DNA of 64,000 nt from Sphingomonas sp. OV641 (GTDB lineage: Bacteria > Pseudomonadota > Alphaproteobacteria > Sphingomonadales > Sphingomonadaceae): assembly GCF_900109205.1 (NCBI RefSeq), contig NZ_FNZB01000004.1, forward strand, positions 186,001-250,000, written 5' to 3'. Shown here in pieces: positions 7,388 through 17,404 of this stretch; position 1 is the first letter of the stretch, and the number at the start of each line of letters is the position of its first letter. The notes beneath the pieces are model-generated. The model saw only the letters and a list, made by a program, of their open reading frames with translations. It was not told the origin of the DNA and did no database searches. The position numbers were made by a program, and so were the translations under genes.

Positions 7388-9175
7388 TCAGCCGCCGGCC
7401 GGCTCCGCATAGCTGCCCTCCAGCTCACCCGTGGCCAGAACATGGCCGGCAGCGGCCGCCAGCAACTGGTCGCGCGTGGCGCCGAGCGGAAGGTCGAGCT
7501 TGCGGTCGAGCGCCAGCAGCTGGAAGCGATAGCGATGCGGCTTGTCGCCTTTGGGCGGGCGTGGGCCATACCAGCCCAGGGTGCCACGGGTGGTCGCGCC
7601 CTGCATGATGCCGTCGAGCGCGCGGCCGGTCAGCCGATCACGCTCGTTCAGGCCCGCCGGCAGGGCCGTGGTCGTCGCCGGGATGTTCCACGCCACCCAA
7701 TGCACCACCGGCTTGGCGGAACCGTCCGGATCCTCCATCACGATGGCATAGGATTGGACGCCGGGCACCGCCGTCCATGCCAGCGCCGGCGAGATGCCGA
7801 GGCCATATTCGCTATGCTCGCGCGGGATGGCGGCGCCGGCGCGGAATGCGGTTGAGGTGACGGCCAGCCGTTGAGTGCCCGCCGCGCGGGTTTCCGGCCG
7901 TTGCAGCGCCAGCGGTACGTTGCGACCGAGCGCCGCCTGCTGCTGCATCGGCCCGGCGGGGGGCGCGAGCGGCGCGGCCGACCCGGACGCGCTGTCATAG
8001 GTGACGCGGTACAGCACCCCGTTCGCATCGTCCGAAAACAGGAGCGAGCCGTCACGCAGCACGGCAACGCCCGCCAGACGCCCGTAATGGCCGGTGCCGT
8101 CGCGGCTCATGAAACCGCTGACGAACGGTTCCACCGCTTGCGCCTGCCCCTGCTGATCGAAGCGGATGCGGACGATCTCATATCCCGAGGCGGGCTTGCG
8201 GTTCCAGCTGCCGCGCAGTGCCACAAAGGCGTCGCCCGCCGCATCCGGTCCGAAGCCGCCGCCGGGGTGGAAGGCCCATTGCATGCCGGCCGAATGGGCG
8301 ACGTGCATCAGCACCGGGTTGGTGGAAGCGGCGGCCCATTGCGCGCCGGTGATCCCGCCGGGCGGCTCGTCCTGCGGATTGCGCTGGCCGTTCTCGAACA
8401 CATAGGGCCAGCCGTAGCGGCGGCCGCGCTCGATCTTGTTGACCTCCTCGCGCTGCAGGTCGTTGCCGAGCCAGTCGATCCCCTGATCCCAACCCCAAAG
8501 CTCGCCCGTGACGGGGTGCCAGCCGAAGCCGATGGTGTTGCGCAGGCCCGATGCCCAGATCTCGCGGGACTTGCCGTCGAGGCTGGCCCGCAGGAGCGTC
8601 GCATTCTCCTGGCTCGATTCGTCGCACGCGTTGCAGGTCGATCCGGCGCTGATATAGAGCATCCGATCAGGCCCGACCGCGAGCGTGCGGTTCAGATGCT
8701 GGCCGGCATCGGGCAGATCGTCGATCAGCGTCTCCACCGCACCAATGCCGCCATCGGGCCGCAGGGGTGCGCGGAACACTTCGCGGGCAGTCATGAAGTA
8801 AAGCATGCCTTCAAAGATGGTCAGGCCGTGCAGCCCGGGGCGGTTCACGATCACAGTCGGCGGCCCGTCCGCCCGCCCATCGCGGTTGGCATCGACAAGA
8901 CGAATGATGTCCGCCTCCGACCGGCGGCTCACATACACCGATCCGTCCGGCGCAACGGCGAGCATCCGGCTGTTGCCGAGATCCTGCGCCCAGACGCTGA
9001 CCTTGTATCCGCGCGGCGCCTTCAGCCGACCAGCGAAGTCAGGGCCCGGCTTCAGCGGAGTCAGTTCGTAGAAATGCGCGTCGACCGGGCGCTTGTCCGC
9101 ATCCTCCGGGCTGCTCTGGGCGATCGCCGATGTGCTGGCGAGCAACAACGCGGCGGCAAGCGAGAAAGATTTCAT
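7388..9175 (-). CDS. exported sugar dehydrogenase (PQQ/GDH-type beta-propeller) fused to PEBP domain
   Basis: A 595-residue two-domain protein. The ATG at 9175 starts a clean signal peptide (MKSFSLAAALLLASTSAIAQ); the frame extends 15 codons upstream without one. Residues about 40-400 form a soluble glucose/sorbosone dehydrogenase-like propeller (APRGYKVSVWAQDL, SAGSTCNACDESS, GWDQGIDWLGNDLQREEVN, GRRYGWPYVFENG). The last 150 residues are a phosphatidylethanolamine-binding protein of the YbhB/YbcL kind (ALAWTAVPGVQSYAIVMEDPD, HWVAWNIPA, GWYGPRPPKGDKPHRYRF). Both domains are intact, so this is a true fusion. Expected role: periplasmic oxidation of a sugar or polyol using PQQ; the PEBP part may bind a ligand. 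It stands alone between two unrelated loci. PQQ dependence is a family expectation, not visible directly. Confidence 0.88.
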   Translation of the reverse strand: MKSFSLAAALLLASTSAIAQSSPEDADKRPVDAHFYELTPLKPGPDFAGRLKAPRGYKVSVWAQDLGNSRMLAVAPDGSVYVSRRSEADIIRLVDANRDGRADGPPTVIVNRPGLHGLTIFEGMLYFMTAREVFRAPLRPDGGIGAVETLIDDLPDAGQHLNRTLAVGPDRMLYISAGSTCNACDESSQENATLLRASLDGKSREIWASGLRNTIGFGWHPVTGELWGWDQGIDWLGNDLQREEVNKIERGRRYGWPYVFENGQRNPQDEPPGGITGAQWAAASTNPVLMHVAHSAGMQWAFHPGGGFGPDAAGDAFVALRGSWNRKPASGYEIVRIRFDQQGQAQAVEPFVSGFMSRDGTGHYGRLAGVAVLRDGSLLFSDDANGVLYRVTYDSASGSAAPLAPPAGPMQQQAALGRNVPLALQRPETRAAGTQRLAVTSTAFRAGAAIPREHSEYGLGISPALAWTAVPGVQSYAIVMEDPDGSAKPVVHWVAWNIPATTTALPAGLNERDRLTGRALDGIMQGATTRGTLGWYGPRPPKGDKPHRYRFQLLALDRKLDLPLGATRDQLLAAAAGHVLATGELEGSYAEPAGG

Positions 9176-9296
9176 GATGTTCTGACCCCTGGGTGACTGC
9201 CGTTGAACTCTCGGCGGCACCGGATGCTCCCGCGATTTCTGCGCGTTACGTGGCCAGTGCTGTCAGGTCGTCATCGAACGCTTCGTTCGCCGCGCT

Positions 9297-11003
9297 TCAA
9301 GCGGCTTGCCGGCCCCGGCGAAAGGGCGCTGCGGCGCAGTCGCCGGTCTGCGGAACCGAGCGGTTGTTCCACCTGTAGACCTGAAAAGGCGCGTCGGCGG
9401 GGAGGTTCACGCGCGTCGCATGCCGCTGAATGGCGTCGGCCGTGCTGGGGATGACCGAGAATTCGCGCCAGCGCCCCTCGGGAACGATGATGGCGCCGCT
9501 GCGGGTGCATCTGATGTAAAGTTCGATCGAGCGCGGCTGGCTCGCCATCAACACGCCGGTGCGCGTGTCCCGGGCGAACTCCTGTTGCGTCAGATCCCAC
9601 TGAACCGTGCGGTTCAGCATGAGATCGAGCCTGCCGAGGAAGTAGAGCGTTCGCATGTCATCAACGCCGACCAGCCTCTCGGCTCCCGACACGGCCTGGC
9701 GAAGCATCGGTGTCCAGGGCGCCCAGTCGAAGTTCCGGCTTTTCCTCATCTCTTCGCGGGAAACGACGTCGCCGGTCTGCGCGAACGTCTTCAGCCGAGC
9801 GGCATTGCTGCGGAAATTGTAGGCGCTGCCCACGAGCAGCACGGCCATCGCAAGTAGCAACGCGGGGGCGCTCCAGCCGGGAAGGTTGCGGCGCGATGCA
9901 TGCTGCGTGGCGGCGTCAAGCGCCCAGGCGGCCGCGATCGCCCAGATGGCGAGGAAGAAGGGGATGGCGTAGAAGATGTAGCGCGGTGCCTTTTGCGGTG
10001 CGATCGAGGCGATCAGGACCGGCACGACGAACATCATCGCGAGGAACAGCGCCATGCGCCGGTCGAAGCGCCATGCGGCGACGAGCGCGACCGGGAAGAG
10101 ATAGGTCAAGAGCCCGTAGGAGCGCAGGGACTGGAAATAGAACAGATAGTCGGACTGCGACCCCTGCGACCAGAGCGCGGCGTTCCAGAACCGGTCGTAC
10201 AGCGATGTGGCGAGTTCCCCGAGCGGCGACATGGCCAGGATGGCGAGGGCGATGCACGCGAGCACGACCAGGGTGAGGATGAGCTTTCTGCCGAACAGGG
10301 CGCGCGCGCGACCGTGCGGGGCTATCGCGAAGTCCAGCACGGCCCATAGCGCAAGCGCGACGATGGAGATCAGCGTCAGTATCTGAAGATCGAGCGCCAG
10401 TGCGAGGGCGCCCGCGATGCCCGCCGCGAGCAGGGCCTTGCGAAAGGGAGGTCGGGGCTGGGTGATCAGGGCATAGGTGCCGATCGAAGCCAGCCAGACC
10501 ATCAGGGCATGGAGCGTGTAGAACCGGGCGAACCCGGCGAGTTGCAGGCCGAAAGTGTCGATCGCCATCAAACCGGCAGCGATCAGAGCGGCGGGCCGGC
10601 TCCATCGCTGCAACCACAACGCCACTGAAGCCACCAGCAGGATACCGGAAATCATCGCCGGAAGCCGCAGTGCGAGCAGTCCGTCGCCAAATGCCAGCAT
10701 GGATAGGCCGGTGAGCGCAGTATAAGGCGCCGCACGAACATAGTGACCGGTGCCGATCGTGAAGGTCCCATCCTGTGCAAAGGACAGTCCGGCAAAGTAA
10801 TGGTAGAATTCGTCGTGCAGAATGACACGGCTCATACCCATCGGAACGCGAAGCGCCAGCGCAATGATCAGAATGACGAGCAAGGCCGCGTAATAGGGTG
10901 TTTGGCCGCGCCGTAGAAAACTCGGAACACCTGTCGAGGTCCGTAGCGGAACTTTCGGTTCTTCTTCGCTCACGGTGTAACCGTCCAGAACAATTTGTCG
11001 CAC
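9297..11003 (-). CDS. multi-pass membrane glycosyltransferase (GT39/ArnT-like, GT-C fold)
   Basis: A 568-residue membrane protein with about ten to twelve hydrophobic helices in the first 390 residues. After the first helix (about residues 37-54) the periplasmic loop carries HDEFYHYFAGL, the acidic motif position of GT-C polyprenyl-phosphate-sugar transferases. A soluble C-terminal domain of about 170 residues follows (LVGVDDMRTLYFLGR, VYRWNNRSVPQ). The start is a GTG; a second GTG ten codons downstream is possible. Family members transfer a sugar from a lipid-phosphate donor onto lipid A, protein or polysaccharide outside the membrane. It runs away from the glycoconjugate operon starting at 11249 and may share regulation and substrates with it, since the two GT2 proteins there resemble makers of lipid-phosphate sugar donors. 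Confidence 0.85.
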   Translation of the reverse strand: MRQIVLDGYTVSEEEPKVPLRTSTGVPSFLRRGQTPYYAALLVILIIALALRVPMGMSRVILHDEFYHYFAGLSFAQDGTFTIGTGHYVRAAPYTALTGLSMLAFGDGLLALRLPAMISGILLVASVALWLQRWSRPAALIAAGLMAIDTFGLQLAGFARFYTLHALMVWLASIGTYALITQPRPPFRKALLAAGIAGALALALDLQILTLISIVALALWAVLDFAIAPHGRARALFGRKLILTLVVLACIALAILAMSPLGELATSLYDRFWNAALWSQGSQSDYLFYFQSLRSYGLLTYLFPVALVAAWRFDRRMALFLAMMFVVPVLIASIAPQKAPRYIFYAIPFFLAIWAIAAAWALDAATQHASRRNLPGWSAPALLLAMAVLLVGSAYNFRSNAARLKTFAQTGDVVSREEMRKSRNFDWAPWTPMLRQAVSGAERLVGVDDMRTLYFLGRLDLMLNRTVQWDLTQQEFARDTRTGVLMASQPRSIELYIRCTRSGAIIVPEGRWREFSVIPSTADAIQRHATRVNLPADAPFQVYRWNNRSVPQTGDCAAAPFRRGRQAA

Positions 11004-11121
11004 GGCTCACCCTGCAATCAAGTGCCAAGTCGGCATTTCATCCGCCGAAGCAAGCAAACCTGTCAATCATCGCAATGCAGTAGCGCGGCCGGGGAAAATG
11101 GAGACTTTGATTGCACGGCCA

Positions 11122-11139
11122 TACTTTGGGGGTACGATC
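11122..11139 (+). promoter_or_regulatory. G-run motif upstream of glycoconjugate operon, possible regulator site
   Basis: TACTTTGGGGGTACGATC lies about 110 bp before the first gene of the rightward operon and within the divergent gap to the GT39-like gene. Related G-runs occur at 7098-7109 and, in reverse orientation, at 21589-21601 upstream of the carrier-protein operon. A shared regulator site is conceivable but unproven. Confidence 0.25.
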
Positions 11140-11248
11140 CGAATTAAGGAACAACTCGTTTTCGCGGAGAATACCTAACATACCCATGCTGTCCTAAGCG
11201 CTTCGTCGGCCTACTCAGCGTTCTCCCGCAGTAAGACCGGATGTGCTG

Positions 11249-12043
11249 ATGCGCCCCCAGGGACGTGAAATCAGAAGACGAGCAATTCCGGCGGTGAGCT
11301 GTCTCGCCGTCGATGCGCACGTCCATCTCTACGATGGCGAGGCCTCGCTGCAGGTCGCGGCCCGCAATGTCGCGCGCTTCTGTCCCGATGCGCAGGCCGG
11401 TGTGCTCCTGCTTGCCGAGCGCGCGGGCGAAGCGCTCTTCGCCTCCCTGCGCGATGATCCGCCCGCCGACCTTTACGCGACCGGCGAACCAGTCACCCTG
11501 TTCTATGATGCCGGCCCGCTGCCGCTGCTGATCGTGGGGGGGAGGCAGGTCGTGACCGCCGAGGCTATCGAGGTGCTGCTGCTCGGCACGCTGGATGCCG
11601 CAGGTGACGGCCTGGGGATCGAAGAAACGCTGCGGCAACGCGCCCCCGGCACGCTGGCGGTTCTGCCCTGGGGTTTCGGCAAGTGGACCGGGCGGCGCGG
11701 TGGCCTGGTTGCGGCGGCGCTCGCCGGGTGCGGCGACGTCTTCGCCGGCGATATCCAGACCCGCCCGTCATGGCTGGCGTCACCCACACTGCGGCGGACG
11801 ATCCGGTCCGGCCGACCGGTCCTGACGGGAACGGACAGCCTGCCGATGGACAGCGACCGGGAACGGGTCGGCGCCTTCGGCCAAGTACTGGACACGCGGA
11901 TCGACCCGGACCGGCCGGCCGCTTCCATCCTCGCGGCGATGAAACAGGCTGGCCACCGGCTCTACGGCCACCGGACCTCGACGACAGGGGCGCTTCGCCA
12001 GCAACTCGCCTGGCATCGCGGCGGGCGGCGGCGGGCGGCATGA
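11249..12043 (+). CDS. unknown protein with DAHVH metal-hydrolase-like motif, first gene of glycoconjugate operon
   Basis: A 264-residue protein I cannot place firmly. Near the N-terminus it has VDAHVHLYD, the pattern of amidohydrolase or PHP-type metal centres, and near residue 190 TGTDSLPMDSD with RVGAFGQ following; a GTD after a strand is the usual position of the last metal or catalytic Asp in amidohydrolases. The intervening His and Lys ligands are not obvious, so it may be a degenerate or distinct TIM-barrel enzyme. The ATG at 11249 is used; a GTG two codons earlier is also open. Its TGA overlaps the ATG of the GT4 gene, so it belongs to the operon. A hydrolase or phosphatase-like step in glycan assembly is one possibility. 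Confidence 0.65.
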   Translation: MRPQGREIRRRAIPAVSCLAVDAHVHLYDGEASLQVAARNVARFCPDAQAGVLLLAERAGEALFASLRDDPPADLYATGEPVTLFYDAGPLPLLIVGGRQVVTAEAIEVLLLGTLDAAGDGLGIEETLRQRAPGTLAVLPWGFGKWTGRRGGLVAAALAGCGDVFAGDIQTRPSWLASPTLRRTIRSGRPVLTGTDSLPMDSDRERVGAFGQVLDTRIDPDRPAASILAAMKQAGHRLYGHRTSTTGALRQQLAWHRGGRRRAA

Positions 12044-13241
12044 GGATCCTGTTCCTCGCCCCGCAGCCGTTTTTCGTCGAGCGGGGAACGCCGATCGCCG
12101 TGCGCTACGCGGTCGAGGCGCTGTGCCGGGCCGGCCATGAGGTTGACCTGCTGGTGCTGCACGAGGGCGCGGACCTCGAGGTGCCGGGCCTGACGATCCA
12201 CCGCGCGGGGCGGCCGCCCTTCGTTGCCGCCGTGCCGATCGGCATGTCCGCATCGAAACTGGCCTGCGACGCCTTTCTCGTGGCCGCCGCCACGCGCCTC
12301 CTGTTGCAGCGCCGGTATGACGTGGTTCATGCCGTCGAGGAGGCGGTTTTCCCGGCGCTGCTGCTGAAGCTGCCGGGTCGGTTCAAGCTGGTCTACGACA
12401 TGGATTCGCTGCTCGGCGAACAGATCGTCGAGAAGTGGCCGCGCCTGTCGTTCCTGCGTCCCCTGCTGAGGGCGGTCGAGGGATGGCCGATGCGCGGGGC
12501 GGATCTGGTGCTGCCCGTGTGCTCCGCGATCGCCGAGCGCGTCGCCCGGGAAGCGCCGGGGCAGACCATCCATGTGCTTCCGGACGCCGCGCCGGCCAGG
12601 GCGACCGGCGATCCCGCCGAACCGGTGATGGACCTGCGCGCGTTGGTCGGCGGAGAGGGGCCGATCGCGCTCTATGTCGGCAATCTGGAACATTATCAGG
12701 GCGTCGACCTGCTGCTGGAAGCGATGGCCGATCTGCCGGCGGACAATGACCTGTCGCTCGTCATCGTGGGCGGGACCAGGGATCATCTGGCCGAGGCGCG
12801 CGCCACCATCGGCCGGCTGCGCATCGAGGACCGGGTTTATCTCGCGGGGCCTGCGCCGCTCGCGCATCTTCCGCACCTGCTCGCGCAGGCGGATATCCTC
12901 TGCTCGCCGCGCATCGCCGGGGTGAACACGCCGATGAAGCTATACGCCTATATGCAGGCGGAACGCGCGATCATCGCCACGGCGATCCTCTCGCACACCC
13001 AGGTGCTGTCGTCGGCACATGCCTGTCTGGTCGCGCCCGAACGCGGGGCGATGGCGGCTGGCCTGACGCAGCTTGCCGCCGACGCATCGCTGCGGGCACG
13101 GCTGGGCGAAGCCGCCGGCAAGGCAGCCGAGGACTACAGCCCGGCGGCCTTTGAGGCGCGGCTGCGCACTGCCTATGCCGCTCTGGGTGAGGCGGAACCC
13201 CGGCGGGAGCGCCCGGCCCTTGCGGCGGTGCGGCGCGGGCA

Positions 13242-13245
<4 letters not shown>
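12040..13245 (+). CDS. glycosyltransferase family 4
   Basis: A 401-residue cytoplasmic GT-B enzyme. The N-terminal Rossmann half opens with MRILFLAPQPFFVERGTP and a Gly-rich loop; the C-terminal half has IALYVGNLEHYQGVDLLLEA and LVIVGGTRD, typical donor-site strands of GT4, and the region normally carrying E-x7-E reads SPRIAGVNTPMKLYAYM. Family members are retaining transferases that add sugars from nucleotide donors to lipid or glycan acceptors. The ATG at 12040 overlaps the preceding stop as ATGA and the gene ends in an ATGA overlap with the first GT2 gene, so it is translated in a tight chain. The first Glu of the E-x7-E signature seems replaced, so the donor site may be modified. Substrate unknown. 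Confidence 0.88.
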
Positions 13246-14227
<982 letters not shown>

Positions 14228-14231
<4 letters not shown>

Positions 14232-15220
14232 ACGCCGCCGGAACAAGACCCTTGCCGGACCTGTCGGTCATCCTTTGCGTGATGGACCGGATCGATGAAC
14301 CCGGCGAACTGCTGGCGATCTATCGCCGCGCGCTGGCGCCGATCGGGAACAACATCGAATTCATCTACATCCTCGCCGAAACGCATCCGCGCGTGGACGA
14401 CATCACCGCGCTGTCGAAAAGCGGGGTGAGGGTGATCCACATGCCCAAGCTCTGCGGCGAGATCTCCATGCTGCGCGAGGCAATCGCGGCGAGCACCAGC
14501 GATCTGGTAATGACGCTGCCGCCTTATCTTCAAGTCGAGCCTGGGGTGCTGGCGGGTCTGGCGCACGATCTGGAAGGTGCCGACATGGTGGCGGCCTCCC
14601 GCATCCGGGCGAAGGACTCCCTGTTCAACCGCGCCCGGGCGAGCGCCTATCGCAGCGCCACGCGCCTGACGGGCACGAGGTTCGACGATCTCGGCTGCCG
14701 GGTGCGGCTGTTCAGGCGGTCCGTGCTGGACCGCGTCGTCCTGCGCGACGAGCATGCCGGATATCTGCCGATCTTCGCCGAGCACGCCGGTTGCCGGGTC
14801 AAGCAGGTCAAGGTGCCGCAAGCCGAACTCGATCGCCGGCCCCGATCCTATAATCTGCCGATCTATTTCGACGGGCTGCTCGATGCGGTGTCGATCTCCT
14901 TCCTGATCCGCTTTCTCCAGAAGCCCTTCCGACTGTTCGGCACGATCGGTGCCGCCCTGTTCGCCAGCGGCTTCGCTTTGGCCTGCGTCCTCATCATCGA
15001 GCGCGTGATGGGGCAAAGCATCGCCGAGCGTCCGGCGCTGCTGCTCAGCGTGCTGCTGCTGGTGCTCGGCATACAGGTGGCGGCGGTGGGCCTGATCGCC
15101 GAAGTGATCCTGTTCACCCGGCTACCCGCCAGCTCGATTTACCGCGTCCGGCGGATCATCGAGCATGTCAGCGAGGTGCAGCCCGAGAATACGCCGGTCC
15201 ATGCCGGCCACGAGATTTAG
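14228..15220 (+). CDS. GT2-like paralogue lacking the DxD motif, membrane-anchored
   Basis: A 330-residue protein with the same size and layout as the gene before it: an N-terminal GT-A-like half and two C-terminal membrane helices (about 240-300). The opening DLSVILCVMDR aligns with the GT2 start, the acceptor segment DDLGCRVRLFRRS matches, and RPRSYNLPIYFDGLLD parallels the SKYGFSRIYK segment. At the place of DGDLQNDP, however, it reads PPYLQVEP, and the DDGS donor motif reads LAETHP. It therefore appears to lack metal and nucleotide-sugar ligands. It is not decayed: the frame is intact and coupled on both sides. It may be a partner subunit or regulator of the active GT2, or a transferase with another chemistry. 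Confidence 0.85.
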
Positions 15221-16421
15221 CGACAGCGCCGTGTATGGCGCGATCATCGTCGGTGGCGGCATCCAGGGGCTTGTCGCCGCCCTTACCGCCGCGGAGCAGG
15301 GGCTCCGGCCGCTCGTCCTGGAGCGCGGGAAGCTGGGCGCGGGGGCGAGCACCGCGAGCATGGGCGTGCTCCACGGCGGGCTGCGCTACCTGCAATCGCT
15401 CGACATCGGGCGATGGTATCGTTCGCGCCAGAACCAGGACTGGTTCGCCCGCGAGTTTCCCGACCATTGCGAGCCGCTGCTTTGCCGCATGCCGCTTTAT
15501 CGCGGTGCCCTTCGCTCGCCGCTCCTGTTTCGCGGCGCCTTTCTTGCCGAGCGCTGGCTTTCCCGCCTGGCCTTCTCCGCGCCCCGGCCACCGACGCTGC
15601 CGACGCCCCCGCGCGTCGCGCGCGGCGATCACGCGTTGCCTCCGCAGGTGCCGGAGCGCGGCCTTGTGGGCGTTGCCGAATGGTCGGAACTGGCCATCAG
15701 CGATGCGCCGGCGCTGCTCGCCGCCATGGCCGCCAGGGTCGAGGCCATGGGCGGGGACATCAGGCAGCAGGAGGAAGCGACGGAACTGGCGGAGCGGCCC
15801 GGGGGCGGGCTGTCCCTCACCACGCGCGCGCGCGGCCGGGAGAACAGCTATGCCGGCAGCACCGTCCTGATCTGCGCAGGCGGCGGCGCTCGCTCCCTGG
15901 CCGCACGCTGGGACCGGGATTTGCCGGTGCTTTCCGCCCGGGTGCTGGCGTTCAACCTCCTGTTCGATCGGCCGATGGAGCCCGGCGTCGCGCTGGCGCT
16001 GTCCGCAGCGCCCGGCAGGGGCCGCAGCTTCTTCCTGCGCGCGCATCAGGGCGGAACGCTGGCAGGGACTTTCTATCACCCGCTGCCCGAGGATCTCGGC
16101 CGCGAGCCGAGGCCGGCCGTGCCGCAAGCGCTGATCGATCGGGCGACCGCCGAGATCGAGCGCGCTGCGCCGCAGCTGCGGGGCGGCCGGGTCATTGAAG
16201 TCTGGGCGGGAGCGCTGCCGGACAAGACGGGACAAGGAGTGACGTTGCGCAATCGAGACCTGATCGTGGATCACGCGAAGCACGGCGGGCCGCGCGGCCT
16301 GTTCACATTGCTGGGCACGAAGCTCACCACGGCCCGGTCGCTGGCGCTGGCCGCGCTGGAGCATATCGGCCCTGACGCTGGCCTAAGCGACCCGCCGGGG
16401 CTGTGGATGGCGACGGCATGA
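15201..16421 (+). CDS. FAD-dependent oxidoreductase, glycerol-3-phosphate dehydrogenase-like (DAO fold)
   Basis: A 406-residue flavoprotein. Dinucleotide-binding GAIIVGGGIQGL lies at the N-terminus, followed by RPLVLERGKLGAGAS and MGVLHGGLRYLQ, the latter very like the G3P dehydrogenase signature. A second FAD contact is LICAGGGARSLA, and the C-terminal LLGTKLTTARSLA also matches GlpD-type enzymes. It is shorter than GlpD, lacking the C-terminal extension. The ATG at 15201 overlaps the preceding gene by 20 nt; a GTG at 15231 is an alternative. Within this operon it probably oxidises a hydroxyl on a lipid- or sugar-linked intermediate rather than serving glycerol catabolism. The exact substrate is unknown. 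Confidence 0.85.
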   Translation: MPATRFSDSAVYGAIIVGGGIQGLVAALTAAEQGLRPLVLERGKLGAGASTASMGVLHGGLRYLQSLDIGRWYRSRQNQDWFAREFPDHCEPLLCRMPLYRGALRSPLLFRGAFLAERWLSRLAFSAPRPPTLPTPPRVARGDHALPPQVPERGLVGVAEWSELAISDAPALLAAMAARVEAMGGDIRQQEEATELAERPGGGLSLTTRARGRENSYAGSTVLICAGGGARSLAARWDRDLPVLSARVLAFNLLFDRPMEPGVALALSAAPGRGRSFFLRAHQGGTLAGTFYHPLPEDLGREPRPAVPQALIDRATAEIERAAPQLRGGRVIEVWAGALPDKTGQGVTLRNRDLIVDHAKHGGPRGLFTLLGTKLTTARSLALAALEHIGPDAGLSDPPGLWMATA

Positions 16422-17404
16422 TCCCGGTCGCCCCACCCGACCTGATCGCGCTGACCGGCGCCAGCGGCCTGCTCGGCGGTGCGGTCGCCCGGCGTCTTCA
16501 GGATGCTGGCTTTCGCGTGCGCTGCCTGTTGCGCCGGCCCGATCCGACCCTGCCGGGCGAGGCGGTGATCGGAGATCTCGCCGACGTGGCGGCGATCGAC
16601 CGGCTCGTCGCGGGCGCGGCAGCGGTCGTCCACATCGCCGCCATGTACCGCAGCGACGGCCCGGCCGAGGAATTCATGGCGGTCAATCGCGACGGCACCG
16701 AGCGTCTGCTCCGCGCCGCGCAGGCGGCGGGGGCGCGGCGGTTCGTGCAATGCTCGACCATCGGCGTCCATGGCTCGGTCCCGACCAGCCCGGCCGACGA
16801 GAACGCCCCCTTCGACCCGCGCGATGCCTATCAGGAAAGTAAGCTCGCCGCCGAGCGGATCTGCCGCGCGGCGGTGGGGACCGGCCCGATGGAAATCGTC
16901 ATCCTGCGCCCCTGCGGCATCTACGGCCCCGGCGACACCCGGCTGCTGAAGATGTTCCGCATGTTGCAGAAGCGCATGTTCGTGCAGATCGGGGAGGGGA
17001 GCGCCAATTTCCATCCGGTCTACATCGACGACCTCGCCGAAGGCTTCATGCGCGGGCTGACGGTACCCGGGATCGACGGCGAGACGTTCATCCTGGGTGC
17101 CGCCGAATACATCCCGCTCAAGGCGTTCATCGCACAGGCGGCCGCGTCGCTCGATCGCGCGCCGCCGTGGATCCGATTGCCCTACAAGCCGGTCGAGCGC
17201 GTCGCCGACCTGTGCGAAGCGATCTGCCGCAAGCTCGCGATAGAGCCGCCGCTGCACCGCCGCCGGCTCACCTTCTTCAAGCACAACCGCGCCTTTTCCA
17301 TCGCCCATGCCCGCGAGCGCCTGGGCTATGAGCCCCAGGTCGATCTGGCCGAGGGCTTCAGGCGAACCGTCGCCTGGTATCGCCAGCAGGGAATGCTCGA
17401 ATGA
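16418..17404 (+). CDS. NAD-dependent epimerase/dehydratase (extended SDR)
   Basis: A 328-residue extended SDR. ALTGASGLLGGAVA is the NAD-binding Gly motif, STIGVHG supplies the catalytic Ser/Thr region, and YQESK the Tyr-x3-Lys pair. RPCGIYGPGDTR is the substrate-binding loop typical of sugar epimerases and 3-beta-HSD-like enzymes. The ATG at 16418 is preferred over one 15 nt upstream because it overlaps the oxidoreductase stop as ATGA. Expected role: redox or epimerisation chemistry on a nucleotide sugar or on the lipid-linked intermediate handled by the neighbouring flavoprotein. It is coupled to the methyltransferase gene downstream by another overlap. Confidence 0.88.
   Translation: MIPVAPPDLIALTGASGLLGGAVARRLQDAGFRVRCLLRRPDPTLPGEAVIGDLADVAAIDRLVAGAAAVVHIAAMYRSDGPAEEFMAVNRDGTERLLRAAQAAGARRFVQCSTIGVHGSVPTSPADENAPFDPRDAYQESKLAAERICRAAVGTGPMEIVILRPCGIYGPGDTRLLKMFRMLQKRMFVQIGEGSANFHPVYIDDLAEGFMRGLTVPGIDGETFILGAAEYIPLKAFIAQAAASLDRAPPWIRLPYKPVERVADLCEAICRKLAIEPPLHRRRLTFFKHNRAFSIAHARERLGYEPQVDLAEGFRRTVAWYRQQGMLE

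Noticed and set aside
7871..9196. 441-codon plus-strand frame
   Set aside because: Antisense to the sugar dehydrogenase fusion gene and without motifs.
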